From positions 186,001-250,000 of the forward strand of contig NZ_JAJOZS010000002.1 in NCBI RefSeq assembly GCF_021168555.1: 64,000 bases of DNA, read 5' to 3'. This document shows, piece after piece, positions 1-8,423 of this stretch. The first letter of the stretch is position 1, and the number at the start of each line of letters is the position of its first letter. The notes below the pieces were generated by a model, which saw only the letters and a program-made list of their open reading frames with translations, did no database searches and had not been told where the DNA came from. Source of the DNA: Stenotrophomonas sp. MMGLT7. Lineage in GTDB: Bacteria > Pseudomonadota > Gammaproteobacteria > Xanthomonadales > Xanthomonadaceae. Position numbers and translations under genes: made by a program.

Positions 1-1572
<1,572 letters not shown>

Positions 1573-1762
1573 GCGGAACGTCCCCAGAGAGCGGAGCAAA
1601 GATACCGCAACCTAGTGCCGTTCGTTTGGTAGCCTCGCCAGAGGCACCTGCCCCGGAAGGGCGCCGTCGCCACTACGAAGTCACGATGCTACGGCCATAC
1701 AGAACAGAGCATCGAAGTCAATTACGGACCCCCCCCGCTTTCCATCCCCAGGGAGAAATCCC

Positions 1763-2038
1763 CTGTTCGTCTTATCGAGAAAGATCCTCAACCTCGTACT
1801 CGCCGCCCTGGTCGAGGCATCCGGCTCGCACGCGGCGTTCGCACAGGGTGGCAAGCTCCAGCAGTCGGTGACCGAACTGAAGGCGGTCGCAGCCGGCTGG
1901 AGCGTCAAGAAGCAGGTTGTCGGCAAGACCGTCTATAACGAGAAAATGGAGAAGATCGGTACCGTAGAGGACATCATCGTTACACCGGAGCGGTCGGTGT
2001 CCTATGCCATCGTCGGTGCCGCAGCACGGCAGGTATGA
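1763..2038 (+). pseudogene. Remnant of a secreted PRC-barrel-domain protein
   Basis: This frame reads through a degraded signal peptide (RKILNLVLAALV...AFAQ) and then KAVAAGWSVKKQVVGKTVYN and a GTVEDIIVTPERSVSYAIVG stretch, which matches the start of bacterial PRC-barrel photosystem-like proteins. The codon where the initiator Met should stand is TCG, no ATG or GTG start exists upstream in frame, and the frame stops right after the first half of the barrel, about 40 residues short of usual relatives. I therefore read it as a dead fragment. A weak GGCCC/GGGCC hairpin with a T-run follows. A functional CTG-initiated short protein cannot be fully excluded. Confidence 0.5.
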
Positions 2039-2039
2039 A

Positions 2040-2060
2040 GGCCCCCTATGGGCCCCTTTT
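2040..2060 (+). terminator. Weak rho-independent terminator after the PRC-barrel remnant
   Basis: GGCCC (2040-2044) and GGGCC (2050-2054) form a short stem followed by CCTTTTGTTT. It lies immediately after the stop of the PRC remnant, which suggests the fragment was once a complete gene. Confidence 0.4.
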
Positions 2061-2140
2061 GTTTGGTCCCTCGCGCAGATCGGTCGCAAGTCCGGGCCAC
2101 GCCCCGTGCTCATGAGACCCCAAGTACCACAATGGAAAGC

Positions 2141-2168
2141 GACAAGCCCGCCGGAAAGCGGGCTTGTC
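2141..2168 (-). terminator. Hairpin terminator downstream of pilA
   Basis: An 11-bp perfect stem (GACAAGCCCGC, 2141-2151, with its complement at 2158-2168) encloses a 6-nt loop, 60 bp past the pilA stop. The T-run on the minus strand is poor (CTTTCCATT), so it may act as an mRNA-stabilising 3' hairpin as much as a terminator. Confidence 0.6.
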
Positions 2169-2227
2169 GTTGGCTACGGCGGGTCAGAGCAGAATCAGGT
2201 AAGTGAATCTGACCCCGTTATTACAGA

Positions 2228-2674
2228 TTACGGATCGGTCGGCTCGGGCGTTACTGCGCCAGCAGCGGCCTGGCAGCTACCCGGCCGGAACTGTGCCGGG
2301 ATCGAGCCACCACATCCCCAGCTAGCAATGACTCCGTCAACCGGAGCGGCCGGCGTAAGCGTAATAGTTTCGCCATCAATTCCAGTTGCGATATTTGTGG
2401 CAGTAGCAGTGATTTTGCTGCCATCCCAAGTCACGCCACTAACATACTGCGTCGCCACACTGGCCGGCTCCCACGTTGAATCAGGCAATTCACCATTGCT
2501 AGATACGTACTCAGAAATAGCGGTACGCGAGGCCGATGCAGCCAAGATCACCTCCGACACCTTAGCTTTTTTCGTGTAGTCACTATAAGCCGGCAACGCA
2601 ATAGCTGCCAAAATGGCAATAATCGCGACCACGATCATCAATTCAATCAGCGTAAAACCCTGCTGCTTCTTCAT
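2228..2674 (-). CDS. pilA: PilA, major type IV pilin precursor
   Basis: This is the structural subunit of the type IV pilus, secreted through the inner membrane and processed by PilD. The 148-aa precursor begins [20 protein letters not shown]: a short leader, cleavage between G and F, Glu5 of the mature protein and a hydrophobic alpha-1 helix. Two cysteines near the C-terminus (in WGCGG and PGSC) form the expected D-loop disulfide. GC content is visibly lower than the flanks (about 53% in two hand-counted 60-base lines), as is common for variable pilins. A sigma-54 promoter lies about 100 bp upstream. Only one pilin gene is seen here, whereas some relatives carry tandem copies. Confidence 0.96.
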   Translation of the reverse strand: MKKQQGFTLIELMIVVAIIAILAAIALPAYSDYTKKAKVSEVILAASASRTAISEYVSSNGELPDSTWEPASVATQYVSGVTWDGSKITATATNIATGIDGETITLTPAAPVDGVIASWGCGGSIPAQFRPGSCQAAAGAVTPEPTDP

Positions 2675-2769
2675 TTCTACATCCCCTAGAGGTTGATGGA
2701 AAACTCAAGCCACCCGGTCAGCAATCGCCCCAGCGACGCGCGGTCCGGTGCCACTTACAGGAAGGTTCA

Positions 2770-2785
2770 AGCAGGTCGCGTGCCA
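2770..2785 (-). promoter_or_regulatory. Sigma-54 (RpoN) promoter of pilA
   Basis: On the minus strand the sequence reads TGGCACGCGACCTGCT, giving the invariant GG-N10-GC of the -24/-12 elements. Transcription would start near 2759, leaving a leader of about 85 nt. RpoN plus PilR control of pilA is established in Pseudomonas and xanthomonads, which supports the call. Confidence 0.75.
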
Positions 2786-2799
2786 GATTGTTGGCACGC
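2778..2799. promoter_or_regulatory. Perfect palindrome overlapping the pilA -24 box
   Basis: Arms GCGTGCCA (2778-2785) and TGGCACGC (2792-2799) are perfect inverse complements with a 6-nt spacer. One arm is the -24 element itself. It could be an operator for a regulator competing with RNA polymerase, or a chance duplication of the TGGCAC word. Confidence 0.35.
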
Positions 2800-3264
2800 T
2801 TTCCTAGACTCCCCAGTGAGCATGATGGCAGCAATGCGGGGGAATGGAAGCCTTCGATACCTCATCTGCCATGGATTTGGCGGGCGGACGTCTTGCGTCA
2901 CTTTTTGTCACTTAGCGGCAGACCACAGGCTGAGGACACGTCTCCGACGCTCCGCAATCCGAGAGGACCGAAGGCAGAACATAGGGCGGACTGAAGTCCA
3001 TCGCTGACGTGCCACTGCACTCCGTGCAACGGCGGGCCAAGGCCAGCCCTGTGGGTCCCTCCGGGCTCAGACATGCCCCGACGCCTCCGCGAGCCCCGGC
3101 ACCGCACGCGTCTGCCGCGCGGGGCGACCTACGTATTCCACATGCATATCCACCAAACGTGACCGCGGCCCCGCTTGGCGGTCAACCGCATGCGTGACCG
3201 CCGGGAAACCGGCTACCATGCGGACCAGCTCCGGCCTGGGGAGGCCGGATGGGGAGCCCAACGC

Positions 3265-4518
3265 ATGTCCGTAGCCCGTAGCGCGATCAAGAATCCGGCG
3301 TCCCGCGATGCCAACCCGTTGCAGACGTTCGTCTGGGAGGGAACCGACAAGCGCGGCATCAAGATGAAGGGCGAGCAGACCGCCCGCAACGCCAACTTCC
3401 TGCGCGCGGAGCTGCGCAAGCAGGGCATCACGCCCACGGTGGTCAAGCCCAAGCCCAAGCCGCTGTTCGGCTCGGCCGGCAGCAAGGTCACGCCCAAGGA
3501 CATCGCGTTCTTCAGCCGGCAGATGGCGACGATGATGAAATCCGGCGTGCCGATCGTGGGCGCACTGGAAATCATCGCCAGCGGGCACAAGAACCCGCGC
3601 ATGAAGAAGATGGTCAACCAGGTCCGCGCCGACATCGAGGGCGGTTCGTCGCTGTACGAGGCCATCAGCCAGCACCCGGTGCAGTTCGACGAGCTTTACC
3701 GCAACCTGGTCAAGGCCGGCGAAGGCGCCGGCGTGCTGGAAACGGTGCTGGAGACCATCGCCAGCTACAAGGAGAACATAGAGGCGCTGAAGGGCAAGAT
3801 CAGGAAGGCGCTGTTCTACCCGGCCATGGTGATCGCCGTCGCACTGATCGTCAGCTCGATCCTGCTCATCTATGTCGTGCCGCAGTTCGAGGACGTGTTC
3901 AAGGGCTTCGGTGCCGAGCTGCCCGCCTTCACCCAGATGATCGTGGCCGCATCGCGCTTCATGGTGTCGTGGTGGTGGCTGATGCTGCTCGTCGTCGCGG
4001 GCAGCCTGTTCGGCTTCGTCTTTGCCTACAAGCGCTCGCCGCGCATGCAGCATGCAATGGACCGGCTGATCCTGAAGGTTCCGGTGCTCGGCCAGATCAT
4101 GCACAACAGCTCGATCGCGCGGTTCTCGCGGACGCTGGCGGTGACCTTCAAGGCCGGCGTGCCGCTGGTGGAGGCATTGGGCATCGTCGCCGGCGCCACC
4201 GGCAACAAGATCTACGAGGAATCCGTGCTGCGGATGCGCGACGACGTGTCGGTGGGCTACCCGGTCAACATGGCGATGAAGCAGGTCAACCTGTTCCCGC
4301 ACATGGTGATCCAGATGACCGCCATCGGCGAGGAGGCCGGCGCGCTGGACGGCATGCTGTTCAAGGTGGCCGAGTACTACGAGCTGGAGGTCAACAATGC
4401 CGTCGATGCGCTGAGCAGCCTGCTGGAGCCGCTGATCATGATCTTCATCGGCGTGGTCGTCGGCGGCATGGTCATCGGCATGTACCTGCCGATCTTCAAG
4501 CTGGCATCGGTGGTTTAA
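3265..4518 (+). CDS. pilC: PilC, type IV pilus inner-membrane platform protein
   Basis: PilC is the polytopic platform that couples PilB/PilT to pilin insertion. The protein is 417 aa, matching family length, with two tandem T2SSF repeats (about residues 75-200 and 278-400) and hydrophobic segments around 175-200, 225-250 and 380-405. I chose the ATG at 3265 (MSVARSAIKN...) because GGGGAG lies just upstream at about 3251; an in-frame ATG at 3175 would add 30 residues of unlike sequence. pilD follows after 6 bp, so the two are one transcript. Confidence 0.96.
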   Translation: MSVARSAIKNPASRDANPLQTFVWEGTDKRGIKMKGEQTARNANFLRAELRKQGITPTVVKPKPKPLFGSAGSKVTPKDIAFFSRQMATMMKSGVPIVGALEIIASGHKNPRMKKMVNQVRADIEGGSSLYEAISQHPVQFDELYRNLVKAGEGAGVLETVLETIASYKENIEALKGKIRKALFYPAMVIAVALIVSSILLIYVVPQFEDVFKGFGAELPAFTQMIVAASRFMVSWWWLMLLVVAGSLFGFVFAYKRSPRMQHAMDRLILKVPVLGQIMHNSSIARFSRTLAVTFKAGVPLVEALGIVAGATGNKIYEESVLRMRDDVSVGYPVNMAMKQVNLFPHMVIQMTAIGEEAGALDGMLFKVAEYYELEVNNAVDALSSLLEPLIMIFIGVVVGGMVIGMYLPIFKLASVV

Positions 4519-4524
4519 TAGGGC

Positions 4525-5388
4525 ATGGCATTTCTCGACCAGCATCCCGGCCTCGGCTACCCCGCCGCCGCCGGGCTTGGGCTGCTGCTGGGCAGCTTCC
4601 TCAACGTGGTGATCCTGCGCCTGCCCAGGCGCATGGAGTGGCAGTGGAAGCGCGACGCGCGCGAGATCCTAGAGGAGCCGGACCTGTACGAGCCGGCGCC
4701 GCCGGGCATCGTGGTGGAGCCTTCGCACTGTCCGCACTGCAAGCACAAACTGGCCTGGTACGAGAACATCCCGCTGCTCAGCTGGGTCATCCAGGGCGGC
4801 AAGTGCCGCCACTGCGGCGCGCCGATCTCGATCCAGTACCCGCTGGTCGAATTGCTGACCGCACTGCTGGTGACCGCCAGCGTGTGGCGCTTCGGCTTCG
4901 GCTGGCAGGGCTTCGGCGCGATCGTATTCAGCTGCTTCCTGATCGCGCTGGCGGGCATCGACCTGCGAACGCGGCTGCTGCCCGACCAGTTGACCCTGCC
5001 GCTGATGTGGCTGGGCCTGCTCGGCTCGATGGACAGCCTGTACATGCCGGCCAAGCAGGCGCTGATCGGCGCCGCGCTGGGCTACGTGGTGCTGTGGTCG
5101 GTGTGGTGGCTGTTCAAGCAGATCACCGGCAAGGAAGGCATGGGCCACGGCGACTTCAAGCTGCTGGCGGCGCTGGGCGCCTGGTGCGGCTGGCACGGGG
5201 TGCTGCCGATCATCCTGATCTCCTCGCTGGTAGGCGCGATCCTGGGCTCGATCTGGCTGGCGGCCAAGGGCCGCGACCGTGCCACGCCGATTCCGTTCGG
5301 CCCGTACCTGGCCGTCGCCGGCTGGATCGTGTTCTTCTGGGGCGAGCAGCTGATCGGTGGCTACATGCGGATTGCCGGGCTGCGATAG
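4525..5388 (+). CDS. pilD: PilD, prepilin peptidase / N-methyltransferase
   Basis: PilD cleaves type IV pilin and type II pseudopilin leaders and methylates the new N-terminus. The 287-aa protein shows an N-terminal hydrophobic segment, the cytoplasmic zinc tetracysteine region (CPHC...CRHC, about residues 70-95), and the two aspartate motifs of this aspartyl protease family, GIDLRTRLLPD and GHGDFKLLAALG. It is immediately downstream of pilC (6-bp gap). Confidence 0.96.
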   Translation: MAFLDQHPGLGYPAAAGLGLLLGSFLNVVILRLPRRMEWQWKRDAREILEEPDLYEPAPPGIVVEPSHCPHCKHKLAWYENIPLLSWVIQGGKCRHCGAPISIQYPLVELLTALLVTASVWRFGFGWQGFGAIVFSCFLIALAGIDLRTRLLPDQLTLPLMWLGLLGSMDSLYMPAKQALIGAALGYVVLWSVWWLFKQITGKEGMGHGDFKLLAALGAWCGWHGVLPIILISSLVGAILGSIWLAAKGRDRATPIPFGPYLAVAGWIVFFWGEQLIGGYMRIAGLR

Positions 5389-5436
5389 GAGGCTGCCGTC
5401 CCCCTGGGCCCCCCTTGCAACGCTTCTCCACAGGCA

Positions 5437-5470
5437 CCACCATTGCATCACATATGCAACGCAATGGTGG
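5437..5470. promoter_or_regulatory. Nested inverted-repeat operator of the toxin-antitoxin operon
   Basis: A perfect 10-bp inverted repeat CCACCATTGC (5437-5446) / GCAATGGTGG (5461-5470) encloses a second one, TTGCAT (5443-5448) / ATGCAA (5454-5459). It ends 4 bp before the antitoxin ATG at 5475, the position expected for autorepression by the antitoxin or the complex. It would overlap the coding region if the ATG at 5454 were used. Confidence 0.55.
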
Positions 5471-5474
5471 CTGC

Positions 5475-5747
5475 ATGAAGAGCGCGACCTTTCCTCCCGT
5501 AAGGGTGAACCCTGAGCTCCGGCGTTCAGCCGAACAGGTGCTCGAAGAGGGCGAAAGCCTGTCCGGCTTCGTGGAGCAATCCATCCGTAGCGAAATCGCC
5601 CACAGGCGATTGCAGGCCGAATTCGTTGCCCGTGGACTGGCCTCCAGGGCATCGGCACGACGGCATGGACGTTATGCAGACGTGTCCCAGGTGCTGGAAA
5701 AGCTCGAAGCCCGGATTCGCATCGCCAAGGAACAGGCCGACGAATGA
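5475..5747 (+). CDS. Antitoxin of a type II TA pair, YlcI/YnfO-like
   Basis: This small acidic/basic protein (90 aa) begins MKSATFPPVRVNPELRRSAE and contains EEGESLSGFVEQSIR, the ribbon-helix-helix pattern of YlcI/YnfO- and ParD-type antitoxins, followed by a charged helical tail that would wrap the toxin. Its stop overlaps the toxin start by 4 bp (ATGA), so they are translationally coupled. An in-frame ATG at 5454 exists, but I prefer 5475 because GGTGG precedes it and the operator then stays upstream. The module sits between pilD and coaE, which are adjacent in many relatives, so it is probably an insertion. Confidence 0.75.
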   Translation: MKSATFPPVRVNPELRRSAEQVLEEGESLSGFVEQSIRSEIAHRRLQAEFVARGLASRASARRHGRYADVSQVLEKLEARIRIAKEQADE

Positions 5748-6046
5748 GCTATCGTGTCCGCTTCACGGAAGAAGCCGAAGACGATCTGCTCAGGCTCTTC
5801 GATTTCCTGCTCGAACGTTCGGGCATCGCCGCTGCCTTGGATGCGCTGGCCGCCATTCGGCATGCCCTGGAACTACTGGCGTTCTCTCCTTTCAGCTGCC
5901 GCAAGGCCGGTCAGGGTGATCCGTTCCTGCGCGAACTGGTCATAGGACATGGTGCCTCCGGCTATGTCGCTCTGTTCGAGATCGAGAACGGGGACACGGT
6001 GACCCTCCTGGCTGTCCGGCACCAACGCGAAGAGGATTGTCACTGA
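5744..6046 (+). CDS. RelE/ParE-family toxin
   Basis: The 100-aa protein starts MSYRVRFTEEAEDDLLRLFDFL and contains FSCRKAG near the middle and VTLLAVRHQREEDCH at the end, the typical ParE/RelE fold signature with a C-terminal RHxRE-like motif. ParE members inhibit gyrase and RelE members cleave mRNA at the ribosome; the sequence alone does not separate the two, though the 'R..LF.FL' N-terminus is closer to ParE. It overlaps the antitoxin by 4 bp. Confidence 0.8.
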   Translation: MSYRVRFTEEAEDDLLRLFDFLLERSGIAAALDALAAIRHALELLAFSPFSCRKAGQGDPFLRELVIGHGASGYVALFEIENGDTVTLLAVRHQREEDCH

Positions 6047-6056
6047 TGCTTTCACC

Positions 6057-6698
6057 ATGAGCGATTTCATCATCGGCCTGACCGGCGGCGTGGCCTCGGG
6101 CAAGAGCGAGGTCAGCCGCCGCTTCGAGGCCTTGGGTATCGGCGTGGCCGACGCCGACCTGGCCGCGCGCCGGGTGGTCGAGCCCGGCCCGGCGCTGGAG
6201 CGGATCGCCGAGGTGTTCGGGCCACGGGTGCTGCAGGCCGATGGCACGCTGGAACGGCGTGCGCTGCGCGAGATCGTGTTTGCCGACGACGAGGCGCGGC
6301 GGCAGTTGGAGGCGATCACCCATCCGGCGATACGCGCCCTTCTGCGCGAGGCCTGCGCGGCAGCCGGTAGCCCCTACGCCATCGCGGCGATCCCGCTGCT
6401 GGCCGAGGCCGGCGGACGACAGGTGTATCCGTGGATCGACCGCGTCCTGGTGGTGGATGCGCCCGAGGCTGCACAGCACGCCCGGCTGGTGCTGCGCGAC
6501 GGCATCAGCGCCGAGCTGGCCGAGCGCATGATCGCGGCGCAGGCGCAGCGCTCGACACGACTGGCGCTGGCGGACGACGTGGTGGTCAACGATGGCCACC
6601 CGTCACATCTGGACGCTGCGGTGGCGGAGCTGGATGCGCGGTATCGCGAGCTGGCGCGGGCGAAGGCAGCTTTTAGCTCGCAAGACCCTGCCGCGTAG
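6057..6698 (+). CDS. coaE: CoaE, dephospho-CoA kinase
   Basis: CoaE phosphorylates the 3'-OH of dephospho-CoA, the last step of coenzyme A synthesis. The 213-aa protein has the P-loop GLTGGVASGKS at residues 8-18, the DADLAARRVVEPG motif and an ADDVVVNDG stretch near the C-terminus. It lies 10 bp after the toxin gene and in the usual place behind pilD. Confidence 0.97.
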   Translation: MSDFIIGLTGGVASGKSEVSRRFEALGIGVADADLAARRVVEPGPALERIAEVFGPRVLQADGTLERRALREIVFADDEARRQLEAITHPAIRALLREACAAAGSPYAIAAIPLLAEAGGRQVYPWIDRVLVVDAPEAAQHARLVLRDGISAELAERMIAAQAQRSTRLALADDVVVNDGHPSHLDAAVAELDARYRELARAKAAFSSQDPAA

Positions 6699-6991
6699 CA
6701 TTCAGGGCATAGGGTGGACCTTGGCCCACCGCAGCGGAGTCTGCCGCGACCGTTGAGGTGACGAGGTCACGCACCAACCGCACGCAAGGGACGATCGAGG
6801 TTCGGATTGGATCAAGGCTGGGGGCATGCGGGCCGGTTGCACGCAAGCCGTGCGACGGGCCAGCGCCCGCCCCATGTCATCGTAGGACCACCTGGCCCGG
6901 GCAAGGCCTAGGCCCCCCCCTCCTGTCCCCCGGATGCGCTGCACTTACCCGGGCTACGCGCCGTTCCTGCCATGGAGAAGCCCGTCCCCGT
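6699..6991. repeat. Intergenic spacer with degenerate palindromic repeats
   Basis: Between coaE and the convergent nucleoside hydrolase gene there is no credible gene. It contains GGTGGACCTTGGCCCACC (6712-6729), a perfect short hairpin, and a TTACCCGGGCTACG copy at 6945-6958 of the same element seen at 21081, 34579 and 43943. Confidence 0.5.
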
Positions 6992-7957
6992 TCAGCGCAG
7001 CAACCGGCGCATGTAGAAATCGACCAGCGCCGGCTTGTCAAGCTTCAGGCAGGCCCGCGCATTGGGTTGTCCCGGGGTTTCACGCGTATAGCCTTGGTCG
7101 TCCACTTCGATCCGGACCGGCTGCAGCGGGCACAACGATGGCGCCAGCAGCCAGGCCACGGGCACCACGTCGAAAACGGTCGGCGTGGCGCTGGCCCAGG
7201 GCTGGTCGGTATCGCGCCATTGGTAGTAGAGCTGCGCCAGCGCGTCGGTCATCGCGCTGCCGTGGGCGAACAGCGCCACCCGCTGCGGCTCTTCCAGGCC
7301 GACCTGGGTGGCATCCAGCGGCAGCATCACGATCGGCACGCCGGAGGCAAACAGCTTCCGCGCGGCGGCGATGTCGGAAAGGATGTTGTACTCCGGCGCG
7401 GGCGGGTTCGGCGGCCGGTAGTCGGACTTGCCGTAGCCGGCGCGCAGGGAGCCGCCCATCAGTACCACCTGCCGCAGCTGGCGGAAGGCCTGCGGATCGC
7501 GCTCGATCGCGCGTGCCACGTCGGTCAGCGGCCCCAGCGCCAGCAGCGTGACCTGCCCCGGGTGGCGCCGTGCCTGCGCGAGGATGAAGTCGGCCGCCTC
7601 CGGCAGGCCGTCGACCGCCTTCCCCTGCCCGGCCCAGCGCGACTGGCTGAAGGGAATCTCCGAGCGTGTCGGCACGCCCATCGCCAGCGGTATGCCGGCA
7701 TGGCCGGTGTTCGCCAGCAGGCGCTGCAGCAGCCGGGCGCGCAACGCGGTGTCACCCCAGGTGGAGGCGATGCCCAGCACCTCGAATTCGGGACTGGAGA
7801 GCAGCAGGCCCAGGGCGAAGGCGTCGTCGATGTCGTCGCCGATGTCGGTGGAGACGACGATCTTCTGTCCGTCGGCCGGCTGGGCGACGGAGTGCAGCGG
7901 CAGTACCGCCGCCAGCAATGCTGCTGCCAGCGACAGCGCTCTTGCGCGGATACGCAT
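6992..7957 (-). CDS. Secreted nucleoside hydrolase (IUNH family)
   Basis: These enzymes cleave the N-glycosidic bond of ribonucleosides. The 321-aa protein has a signal peptide (MRIRARALSLAAALLAAVLP...SVAQ) and the calcium-binding N-terminal motif STDIGDDIDDAFALGL, characteristic of the family; LALGPLTDVARAI and VVLMGGSL follow. I start at 7957 because GAGG lies 8 nt upstream; the in-frame ATG at 7984 would place the signal peptide internally. The exported form suggests nucleoside scavenging in the periplasm, perhaps together with the TonB receptor encoded upstream on the same strand. Confidence 0.9.
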   Translation of the reverse strand: MRIRARALSLAAALLAAVLPLHSVAQPADGQKIVVSTDIGDDIDDAFALGLLLSSPEFEVLGIASTWGDTALRARLLQRLLANTGHAGIPLAMGVPTRSEIPFSQSRWAGQGKAVDGLPEAADFILAQARRHPGQVTLLALGPLTDVARAIERDPQAFRQLRQVVLMGGSLRAGYGKSDYRPPNPPAPEYNILSDIAAARKLFASGVPIVMLPLDATQVGLEEPQRVALFAHGSAMTDALAQLYYQWRDTDQPWASATPTVFDVVPVAWLLAPSLCPLQPVRIEVDDQGYTRETPGQPNARACLKLDKPALVDFYMRRLLR

Positions 7958-8423
7958 GTACTCGACCTCAGGTCGTAGGGCCACTCACGGCGGAATGCCG
8001 GGGATTATCCGTGAGAGTGAAAGCGTGTGCAGGGGTCGCTTGCCGTGGAAAGCCGGCATGGCGGTAACGGACCGGGTTCCGGGAGTACCTGCCGCCACAG
8101 ACCGACGTCCTACCGCACATCACGAACTCCGGCCGATAGGGCATGTGCCTGGTCGGCAAACCGCGGATACCGATGGCGATGCGGAAAGCGCCCCCATCCT
8201 CCTTCGGCACCTTCCACCCGGAGGGTGCCCGGTGCCCAGCCCGCCTGCGGGAGAAGGGAAGAGGGGGCTCCCGCAAGTGGAGGAACGGAAATCCGGGCCG
8301 CTTGCAGGCAGCGCCTTCGCGGGGAGAGATGCGTCCCCCAAAGCGGGAACGCACCTTCTCTCCCCCGAGAACGGGGGAAGGATCAGCGCATGGCAGGCAC
8401 GCCCTCCCTGCCCCCGACCGGCG
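7958..8423. repeat. 466-bp spacer with broken BIME-type repeats
   Basis: This gap between the TonB receptor and the nucleoside hydrolase holds fragments of the CCCGCNTGCGGGAGAAGG element (near 8237 and 8360-8385) and a CACCCGGAGGGTGCCCGGTG hairpin near 8216. I see no gene. The length implies the two genes may be separate transcripts. Confidence 0.55.

Larger units (their letters stand above)
2675..3264. other. 590-bp pilA-pilC intergenic region
   Basis: The region holds the pilA 5' leader and its sigma-54 promoter (2770-2785) with an overlapping palindrome (2778-2799). The remainder, about 2800-3240, shows no convincing gene. It carries repeated TTTTTGTCAC/GCGTCAC-like words near 2895-2915 and a stretch at 3010-3060 faintly similar to the repeat at 6710-6740. 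A promoter for pilC must lie here but I cannot place it. Confidence 0.5.
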
